From Bradysia coprophila (taxonomy: Eukaryota > Arthropoda > Insecta > Diptera > Sciaridae), in NCBI RefSeq assembly GCF_014529535.1, contig NW_023503608.1, forward strand, positions 1,426,001 through 1,490,000: a DNA stretch of 64,000 nucleotides. Reading direction: 5' to 3'. Every line of letters begins with the position of its first letter. Positions within the stretch are counted from its first letter, which is position 1. Shown here piece after piece: positions 40,501-49,307 of this stretch. Both the position numbers and the translations under genes were made by a program. A model generated the notes under the pieces. That model had not been told where the DNA came from. It worked only from the letters and a program-made list of their open reading frames with translations, and made no database searches.

Positions 40501-43500
40501 CTAATAAAACAAAAAGTCTTTACGATTGCCCATCGTAAAGCACTCTGTGTCGAGATACATATCTTGAATGATGAATCTTAAACAGAAACGGTTATACCAT
40601 GTTACTATTGCTCATACGTATTATATATATGAAGCGACATAATTGAACAATTATTATTGTCGCGCGATCTTAAGTGTTTCGTGTGGCTTTTTTTTGTTCC
40701 TTCTCTCCACCGATATATCATATACCGAATATAAATTCTGAACAATTAAGCATCACGTCATGATTTTATACTCAAGTTGCAACGACGACGTTGCCATTTC
40801 TCGACATTTAATACTTTTTGTATTTAATCAACAGCATTTTATCTCTGGCATGGGATTTCTTTTTTGTCTTCGTTACTTTGAAAATTTCTTTTCTTTTTAA
40901 ATTGTTAACTTAAATAAATTGTGTTACAGAGTATCACTGTAATGGTGTTGTTGGCTACAAACAAGTTAAGAATTGAGGCATTGTTCTAAAAATTTGAACG
41001 AATTAAATTGTGTAAAGTGGAAAGTGTGTACGGTAAGAAAAGAGGTAAGAAATGGAAGGTTTTGTAATTACCAAAGCAGTATCATTCTAAGCAATTTTCG
41101 AGAAGAAAAGAAACAACAAAGACAAAGTATTATTCAAATAGACGAAAAGAAAAGATTAACTTGATTGGTAATCGTGACGAGATAAAAAAAATGGTTGTGG
41201 AAAATCGTTTCGGGTCAATTTTGTGTTCGGTTTCGAGACCTCTTTATCATCTGCAAATCAAAAGTCTTTTTTTTTCTCTACTTTATCTCATCGTTGTGAC
41301 TTTCTCCGTTCTTAACCTTTCACAGACACGGAAAGTATACCACCAGAGTTACCTCATTTGAATTCGATATTTTCAATAGATCCACAGAAAATCTATTAGC
41401 TATCATTAATCCAACCTCTCACTTGACTATACGAACGAGAACACAGGTGTTCTTGCTGCGATCTCGAACTATACGTCTCTGGTAGGCTAATACAAAAATC
41501 GAAAACTTTTCTTTACGCAGAACGTCGCACATTTAGACGGCTTTGTGTTGCGTATTACCTGAAGGTATTAGTCAAATTACATTTTAATTCGGAAGTTGGT
41601 GTACTTTCAGCTAATGATATTGTAATTCAGTAGCAACGAAGCATTTTATAGCACGATATGTATAAAATGTTTAATACCAAATTTAGATTGGTCGACGCTA
41701 TATAATTATTTGCAACAAAAGCGATTGAATTTGGTAACTACTATTCATACTGTACGGTACACACAATGGTATACTTAAAAAAAATTGAATTTTTTCGTGA
41801 AAAAATATTTTCATTAGCAGTTCCGTGAGTATAGAATTGGTTCAAAAATCCGCGTAAAAAAACGTTCTCTGCTATTTACATATATGTACCGTGGCAAATG
41901 TAATTCATTTTTCATTTTAAAATAACGCATGCAATATAACACATGAAAGTGTTTCCATCAATTGAGAGTTATGTAATGGGTATTATGGTCGATTTCGAAG
42001 CTAATCTAATAACATTTTACAATTGTTATATGTTCGTTCAGGTTCCACACATTACGTTAAAGTTCGAGCTTATATTGTAAATGTGTTATACCAAATAGCA
42101 TTATGTGAGTAATTCGGTGTATTCTAAGAGCCAATAATTGTTCCAACTAAATACATTTTTTTCCTGCACCGAAACCGCTTTGGTCTCATCGTTATTGTTG
42201 GTTTTTTATTAATAAGAATGCGATCTATTCCACAGCGGCAGCCTATATAAGCCGAATATAATTCTAATCAAATATGGACGACAGGTGTGTAACATATGTT
42301 TCCCTGGTAGAAAACGATTTTATTGGATACGAGCGGAAAAAAATCGATAAATGGTGCATTTAAGTCTCTGCGTTTTCTTGGTATACATCGTAAAATGCAG
42401 CATATTTTTATGAGCGTTTGAGAAAGTAATTTAGTGTGAAGGAATGGTGGCAGAAAACTTCTTTGAAAATTGATATATCAGCAGTGTAAGGTGATCCATC
42501 TTGAAAACATAAATCAGTTTTGTAATAAGAACTGTTGTATATATATGCAATGCATAAAAAACATATAAATGTTGCCGCTGTTCCTACACTCATATGGACG
42601 ATGCATTTGCCGAGTCAGTTGAAAGTTTTTTTTCTTTCTTTCTCGGTTTCAGCAAATTGTTTCAGTTTCTTTATTCAAACGAACTTGGAATTTTTTTTTG
42701 ACGAGGTAAGTGAAACAGACGTTTCGTCTAGCGTTTATCGTTGCTTATATATATGAGACGAGAGTGTTTAAATGCAGCTGCTAAGTTGAAGGAAAACTTT
42801 TAATGCAAAAAATGATTCAGAAGAAAAAATAATAACAAAAAAAAGCTCATGCGGCCATACGGTGTTATTGTTTTACTATAAGTCACGGAAGCACCATAAT
42901 TTTCAAGTGTGTGCCTGGTAGATTTTTTTGCTGATGTTAAATCATTTTGCTGTCGCTAGAACTCTGTTGTAATTATGTGGCGTCTCTGTAAAATGTTTGG
43001 CGACGAGAATATTCAACACTTGTCGCACACAAAAAAAATGTTGAATCCGGAACAACCGACCGACGCTATGAATGGTCAGTAAGCAACTTCTGTTGGTTTC
43101 GTGATTTATACATTTACGTGCTTTAAAATTTATAATTCGGATGGACGCACAGAAAAATCATATTATACGTCCGACAGGAAGAATGTGCTTAACTTGAAAT
43201 TTTGAAATGTTTTTGTTTTTGTTACGTTAGGATAACTTTGCAAAATGGAAATAATTTTTTTTTGTTCAAATTGCATTTTGCATGCAATCTATAAACTACA
43301 ACCGGAAATAATATTTACCCATACCGAATCACTTCAATGATTGAGTTGTGCACAAACACAAAAAGAAAACTGGAAACAGAAAACTGAGTAAAATAATAAA
43401 CCAAAACTAATTAAATTAAGAAACAAATTAGCATAAAACAAATGACCCAAAAATTATATCTAAACACAAAGGCAGTGAAACTGAAATTTCTAAAATGAAA

Positions 43501-46500
43501 AAACCGAGCTGATTATCTCCAAAGACAATCAACGCACTGAAAAAAATGTCTGTGAAATTTTAGTTAACATTTTTTTGAATCTTGGGCTCACTCACGTTGA
43601 ATGAATTTAATAATAAAAATTTTTAAAAAAAATAATTTCTACAAACCAACATCATAACCATCCAAATACACCAACATGATATATGATAGTATCAAATTTT
43701 CGAACTTCTTTTTTTCTACACATTTCGATTGAAACTATTTCATTAGTATCGACAGTATCTTATATGGGCACACATCATTTCCATTTATCTTTTTCAAGTA
43801 AATTGGAGAAAAAAAAATTGTTTAAATGCCGGTGCACCAGCATAATTTATCGTTCGATTAACTTATCTTCGAAATGTGTGAACAAATGTGTGTGTATAAT
43901 GTTTACGATGCATGAAAAGTAATTTCGTTGCGTATATCAATAATAGCATTGCATCCATTCAACATTCTAATTAGTACAACTGATTTCAATTTTCAAAACA
44001 AATCAGAAAAACAAGTCAGAAAACTTTTTACACATTACGAAATGAGTGAGTAAACATCCTTCGTCATATCCGACCCAATGATTCTTCATTTTGCCCGGAT
44101 ATAGGTGGGTAATGTGTGTATATGATGTATGATGAAGAACTCCATGCGTCGAAATTATGACACAGAAAATGGTGGTAATTGATTTGTTATTGAGAAATAA
44201 AAATCTGCAATGAAATTGGGATGTTTGGTTTGACTATTTCCTGTTATATGTGACTGAATTCAAACCGAAAATGATTTCCACATTTTTCGTCGTTTTACTC
44301 AATATTTCAATAATTTCGAAGATTAAGAAACTGGAAATTACAGTTTTTATCATTGACAACATTTTTCGATCGGAATACACAATTTTCCCAATGAAACCAT
44401 TCATTGTTATTCGTCAGGCCGGCTATAACCATTACGTTTCGAATAAAACCTTAGAGAGAGATCTGCCCAATATCCATTTTATTATCATTTAAAGACGTTC
44501 CATTGACACCGAATAATTAAACCGTGAATTTTTTGGTGAAATTCTATTCACCGACAAACAGATAGATACGAATATATATATGCGACGCGGAGTGAATGCA
44601 CGCTATCATCATTTGGAATTTGTGTATTAAAACATTCAAACGTTATGCAGTGAATAATAAATATAAAGAAGCGAAACCTATCTGCTGTGAAGAGATTTTA
44701 TATAATACACAACGACCTGACCTACTGAACCTTTGATAAAATGCTGTGTGTTGTGAATAAATTTAATCCGTTGGTATATTACCACAGTCTTTAGTAAAAG
44801 ATTTATGTTCTCGTATCGGTAAATTTTCTAATTTTTTTTTTAATTTTACTAATTCATTATTTAAACGAACAAGGCATGCAGACACGGGAAAAAAATTCGA
44901 TACATCCGAGTGTAACGGAGAAGTCGCATATCGTTCTCACAAAAAAAAAGTTCGCTGTTGGAGGTTGCTAATGCCAATGGAATACTTTTCGATGATCTTA
45001 ACTGTTCGCATGTTTTAGTCGTGAAGTACACATTAGACGTCTAATGAGCAAGTTTCCCTGTCACTTATTCCTACGAAAATAAAATCGATTTACCCAGCGT
45101 AATAATGTACTGTACACGGCCTTGGCATAATGACTACACATGTAATTTCTAAATGACTGACTCTTGATGGTCTTAACAGACCTATTGGTGTTAATATAAA
45201 TTGTTGTTATAGAAGGCCATTCGCAATCTCAGTCATGAAAATTCCTGTTAACATGAGAAATCGATCATGACGAGTAGACACCTGTAAAATGTTAGATGAA
45301 TGGTCTGCACACTGTGCCGATTGTTTGGTATATAAAATGATTTTAAATGGCTTTTGCGTAACCAACATTTTTCGCATATTTACTTTCGTATAGTTGTGTA
45401 GTAACCAGTGTCACATCGCTGCTGATTGACTTTTGAAAGTAAGATTTTTTCGGGTTGGAGGTTAATCCATTAGTTGGTTACATTATTAACTGACTGTCTC
45501 ATTGTTACACAGAAATACTTATCATCTATAACCGACAACGACGACGAGAAAATAAGTGATGTGCACTGGCTAACGTTTTATTTTATAGCCAAATGTATGT
45601 TACAGGTCGTGAAGGAAAAGATTTTTTATCAATCCGTTCCGAGCTTCCACTAATTCTCATTAAGTCAAGACGGTCATCTGTGACCGACAACCACGACGAG
45701 AAAATAAGTGATGAGCTCCGGATAACGTTTTATTTTATAGTTAAATCTATGTTACAGATCGTGAAGTAAAAGATGTTCAATCAATCCACTCAAAAGATGT
45801 ACTAGATCCGACGAGTATGAACCGTTTTCTGTCTGTGAAATATTAAACTTCACGGTCATGATAGCTTTTCCGTCGACATTTAGAATAAAGTGTGATCGGC
45901 GGTCATCGAGTCTGAAAGGGCGTAGGGTAATCTGGCACACCATAACAATTGATGGTGTGCCATATTTACCTCTAAGGGGCGAATCTGGCACAGTCATGAC
46001 TTTTCGTTACATGTAGTAAAAGGACGCATACTATGATCGCGTGTACCAGATTCCCCGATGACTCTGAAAGGTAGCATCTTGAAAAACTGTAGAACATCTT
46101 TGCTCAATAGCCCGTTGAAAACTTCTCCATATTGCTCCAAATTTAAATCTTTTCGTGTTGCCAGACCACCTGAACGACGACAGGTTTTGCATGTTACGCA
46201 AAGACGTTGGTTAAACTATATTGCTCTACAATTAAACGGTTGACTCTTTATCTCTTCCACTTATCTTACACAATTCATGATAAGCATTAAGACAGAAAGA
46301 ACAAAAGCGGCTTGAGATCATCGTTCTTTTTTGTCTAACTTAATTGCTAATTGTTTCGTCTAAATTGAGCTCTGTTTCGCTGCAGATAAATGAACTTGAA
46401 TTACAAAATTATTCAGGTTTTCGTTTGAACGAGCGAAATTGACGCGAACGAAATGTACATTGTAACAGTGATTATTATACACACCGTCTTACAATTTATG

Positions 46501-46910
46501 TAATTTCATCTCTTGCGGGGGACGATTAAAATAATATGGGCCGGTGTATAACGAAATTAAAATTGAATTAGAATGAACAAATTGAAAATGATGGGTTTAC
46601 GAAATGTAAAGATGTTCGTCATGAGGAAATCGCTTTATGTTCTTCTGCGGTAGTGACATTGAACAATAATTTCTTTGCATTCAAAAAGTTGATGAATTTT
46701 CTGTCTGTAGCCTCCACCTCCGAAGGGTAAACTTAGAAAAAAAAATCGATTTCTTACCTCTAATTGCTTCAGTATCGACGAACAATCCTGTACAGGTACC
46801 GAGTCGCTTATTTCCACTACAATATCCTTGTAGGCCGAATTTTCCATGTACACACCGATTGCGTGTTGTACGTAAACGATGGTAATGATCCAAATAGCTA
46901 GCAATTTCAT
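25540..46910 (-). CDS. CLCA: CLCA-family protein (calcium-activated chloride channel regulator), degenerate protease site
   Basis: Four coding exons: 46758-46910, 29925-30138, 28725-28935 and 25540-28591. Phases fit and give 1209 residues. Order: signal peptide (MKLLAIWIITIVYVQHAIG), N-terminal CLCA domain (AYKDIVVEISDSVP; CGENGDQIF at 124-132; LVREWAKYRYGIFDE at 147-161), VWA domain (about 288-470), beta-sandwich with DGIYTRYLN, fibronectin-III-like segment, one membrane span (about 925-951, IIAGVVLVLCLILIYCY) and a 258-residue cytoplasmic tail with PPVPPLP and a PPTY (PPxY) motif. CLCA proteins are usually self-cleaving zinc proteases that modulate calcium-activated chloride channels. Here the HEWAH zinc motif reads REWAK and the VWA metal motif DxSxS reads DETID, so neither activity is expected. 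A splice acceptor lies 17 bases before the start ATG, so an upstream leader exon exists. The first coding intron is 16.6 kb. Confidence 0.93.
29030..29639. mobile_element. 610 bp foldback MITE in a CLCA intron, TTA target duplication
   Basis: Left end GAGGGATTCTTTTGAAAAAC and right end GTTTTTCAAAAGAATCCCTC begin inverted repeats that stay alignable for about 200 bp (29030-29229 against 29443-29639). TTA flanks both sides (29027-29029, 29640-29642), matching the three-base duplication of PIF/Harbinger (Tourist-like) elements. The middle holds a third, direct copy of the CCGAAAACTTGCACTTTTCT segment. It sits between the second and third coding exons of CLCA, so the intron transcript can fold into a long hairpin. 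Confidence 0.75.
37801..38085 (+). CDS. Weak candidate: 94-residue ORF inside a CLCA intron, antisense
   Basis: An ATG-initiated frame running to TAA with more mixed codon use than the surrounding AT-rich sequence. The product is rich in Tyr, Asn and Ser, has a short hydrophobic patch (FVGTLVPFYYYC) and a basic cysteine-containing end. No domain or homologue is recognised. It may be an unspliced lineage-specific gene, a remnant, or chance. Confidence 0.18.
   Translation: MCSRKLVIPPTKHTNSVIDRFNSDWDNLVFPNSNLSYFEQYHSIYTDYVYDSSTFVGTLVPFYYYCYYEYHNLKKPNKQIKKPACCRSQTNCST
45521..45791 (+). repeat. Two tandem copies of a dispersed repeat, period 152
   Basis: Unit 1 (45521-45639) and unit 2 (45673-45791) both start TCATCTGTGACCGACAAC or close to it, contain GACGAGAAAATAAGTGATG and TAACGTTTTATTTTATAG, and end GTGAAGTAAAAGAT then TCAATCC. 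They are variants of the family also seen at 5443, 10901, 19222 and 63192. Confidence 0.65.
45933..45962. repeat. Perfect 11 bp hairpin
   Basis: TGGCACACCAT and ATGGTGTGCCA flank an eight-base loop. The surrounding bases (TCTGAAAGGGC and AATCTGGCAC, repeated in both orientations up to 46075) suggest it is the tip of a degraded longer inverted repeat. Confidence 0.45.
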
Positions 46911-46927
46911 TTTCGATGGGGAACACA

Positions 46928-48354
46928 CTAAAAATACTTTTCCAACTTATATTTATGGCGCATACAATACCGAACTTCTAGCCCTTATGTAAAAAGCGAA
47001 ATATAAAAAATTCAATAACAAATTGATTCCGTTGTCATAGAAACAATTTCACTCTAAACAACACAATCATTATACGATTTTCATGTCAACTTTTTTTTCT
47101 TCTCTTCTTTTAGCTAGTTTTACGTAAACGAATTATAATAACCTTTGGAATCGATTAAACACAATACAACCACTGCACAAGTTTATTTTAGTTTTCGTTT
47201 TTTTTCTGTACATAAAATACTAAACGCGGAACCTTGCTCTTTGGTTGTTGTAGTTGTTTTTTTAATTATTCTGCTTCAGTTGATTTAACTTCCGGCGACA
47301 ACTGGCAGGTGAATACACAATAGTCTGTTATCTCAATTCGGTTTAAATAACCCAAACAATTTAAATGTCGTTATATAGTTTCGTATATGTGCGACCGTCC
47401 AACACTCATATACTCACTCCACTTTAGCCTAAGAAGTGCAACCCGTACAAAATCCAATGCGAATCCGAATGTTTATATCAAATTACATCGTCTGTTTATG
47501 TTGCAAATTGCACAATGTAACATATGGACAACTATACCACCAGATCCGTATATAATATTACAACACAGGTTATACAAAATATCAGTGAAAAAAACACGTT
47601 ACAACGAACAATATTATATTCAAATGGTTTTTTCGTAATTATTAACAGAGTTCATTACTTGTATTTGCTCATCTAGCAGTTCCCGTCAAACACCGTCCGA
47701 TCGTTGCGATTGAACTAACTAGAATGAATGAGAATTGTACAACGAAGATGATACAATACCGAACAATTTTTTTACTATAAACAAAGACGAACGAGCATAG
47801 CATACAGGTAGCATAATGTTCCCTTCTCTCTTCGTTTCGATGTTGTTGTTGTTTGTAGCTTTCCGGTACAAAAATATTCAACGGAAATTTTATACTGTAT
47901 TTCGATGCGGTTGAGTAACGGTTACTGAAGCATAAGCTCATATTAAATCACAAATAAAAAGTCAGCATTTAGGCGTTTGTTTCGACCACGGCATCAGGGT
48001 AAAGTCTACTTTACTCTGCCGTGGTTTCGATGTATGCTTTGCATCTCATTCTGAACAAGTTCGTGTACAATGTAGGCACACAAAGCCAAAGAATGTAATA
48101 AAAATCAACAAAGTGTTTTGCAGAAATTACTTTTCTCATACTCACTTGCGCCGTAAAGTATACAGTAAACGAGTTGCTCACGTGTTATGTGGTGCCGGCT
48201 ACAACGAAACTGCTGAACAATTCATTGTTAACATAGAAACACAAACAATTGTGTCTCCGTGCGACAACGAAAGCATTAAATGAGTGGATTTATGGGATGT
48301 GGCACTTGAAAAATAATTATTTGCTGCAATAATAAAATAAAAAAAAAAATTTAA
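46928..48354. other. Region between CLCA coding exon 1 and tRNA-Val
   Basis: AT-rich sequence. If the leader exon at 49126-49215 belongs to CLCA, this is part of a 2.2 kb intron of its 5' UTR. I see no gene: the open frames 47387-47638 (plus) and 47669-47941 (minus) lack any recognisable feature. Confidence 0.5.
48339..48349 (-). terminator. RNA polymerase III terminator of tRNA-Val
   Basis: On the minus strand a run of eleven T follows five bases after the tRNA 3' end, the standard Pol III stop. Confidence 0.8.
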
Positions 48355-48427
48355 TGTTCCCGCCCGGGTTCGAACCGGGGACCTTCTGCGTGTGAAGCAG
48401 ACGTGATAACCGCTACACTACGGAAAC
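48355..48427 (-). tRNA. tRNA-Val (anticodon CAC)
   Basis: 73 bases folding as a full cloverleaf. Acceptor strands are GTTTCCG and CGGGAAC (one T:G wobble at pair 4) with discriminator A. The D arm carries AGTGTAGCGGTTATCAC. The anticodon stem TCTGC/GCAGA encloses the loop TTCACAC, giving CAC. The T arm has CCCGG TTCGAAC CCGGG. Internal A and B boxes are intact, and there is no intron. The sequence is close to the animal tRNA-Val(CAC) consensus, so it should be functional. Confidence 0.97.
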
Positions 48428-49125
48428 TATATCTTCCGTCCAGCCAAAATCATACAATTATTAAATGAGCATTTCAATTTTGATCCACTATACACTACGG
48501 AATAAGTACGAGCCAGATTAATATTATATACCCGCTTTCCAATGTACATTCAACGCGCATGTTGAGGCTGATAGCTTTATTTCAGATACGCTATGTTGTG
48601 GTATGCTCGTATATACGAGTAAGTGTATGCGCGAATTTCAATACAAACACATGCAAACGATTACGAGTACGTTAAACATTTCGAAAAATTTTACTTATCA
48701 AAGCGATAACGAGTACGTACATTGACAACGGACTATGTCTTACATTGATTATGAAATAGTTTTATCGAATATAATTTGTAGCGGTCATAAAAGTATTGTC
48801 TTAGCGGTTTGTTTATAAGTAGTTATAGTTTGAGGTTCCCAACAAGATGGTGTCAATTGCAACTTGTTTGAATTTACTCATCATATGATACCGAAAACAA
48901 ATCAAATCCAATATGCCCTGCGTATGGTTAGAATTATTTTAAAATAGCATCTGCCATTCTATTCTAAGAATTAAATTATAGATTGGGTACATTGGCACGC
49001 GTAGTACTAAAGACTAGTTTCTCACAAAACAAACTTAAATATGAATGCCGGCGGAATACCTGTTCTCTATCAAAAATGCTGGAAAAGTGCTATACCTACC
49101 ACAAAATTGAAAAATTTAGACTTAC
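48428..49125. other. Spacer between tRNA-Val and the candidate leader exon
   Basis: About 700 bases of AT-rich sequence with no gene or clear repeat. It includes the upstream flank of the tRNA gene. Confidence 0.5.
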
Positions 49126-49215
49126 CGTTATTTCGAAACCGAGTTTGCGACCAATAAAATCTTGTAAATCTTCTTGTCGGTCTTTAGGATTTCGTCCCAA
49201 CATAACCATTTGCTG
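49126..49215 (-). other. Candidate 5' leader exon of CLCA, containing a protein-like uORF
   Basis: The segment is bounded by an acceptor-like TTACAG at 49216-49221 and a strong donor ACG|GTAAGT at 49125. One frame is open through all 30 codons and protein-like (QQMVMLGRNPKDRQEDLQDF, then IGRKLGFEIT). Joined to the acceptor at 46928, it continues CVPHRK and stops at a TGA that overlaps the CLCA start codon as ATGA. So it may be a leader exon with an upstream ORF beginning at the ATG near 49209. It could instead be an exon of an unrecognised gene, and its upstream edge may lie further 5' (the frame stays open to about 49250). Confidence 0.35.
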
Positions 49216-49307
49216 CTGTAATTCTTGATCCAAAGAATAATGTGGCAAATGTCCTTACATTCAGCGAATAGCAGCAACAGTCGAACGTATGTGGAACATA
49301 GGATTTA

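Larger units (their letters stand above)
30139..46757 (-). other. 16.6 kb first coding intron of CLCA
   Basis: The donor (GAG|GTAAGA at 46757) and acceptor (ATTCCAG at 30139) are clear. The interior is AT-rich. It has several TTC/TTCTT pyrimidine tracts on the plus strand (about 38400-38470, 39360-39380, 39820-39850), a perfect 20-base palindrome TATATACGTGCACGTATATA (38729-38748), a lone TTAACCTTTCACAG end near 41313, and a two-unit tandem repeat at 45.5-45.8 kb. Short open frames occur on both strands; only the one at 37801-38085 looks mildly protein-like. No known regulatory RNA was recognised. Confidence 0.7.

Noticed and set aside
45521-45791. Possible CRISPR-like or satellite array
   Set aside because: Only two units, 119 bases each, belonging to a dispersed family; no short regularly spaced repeats.
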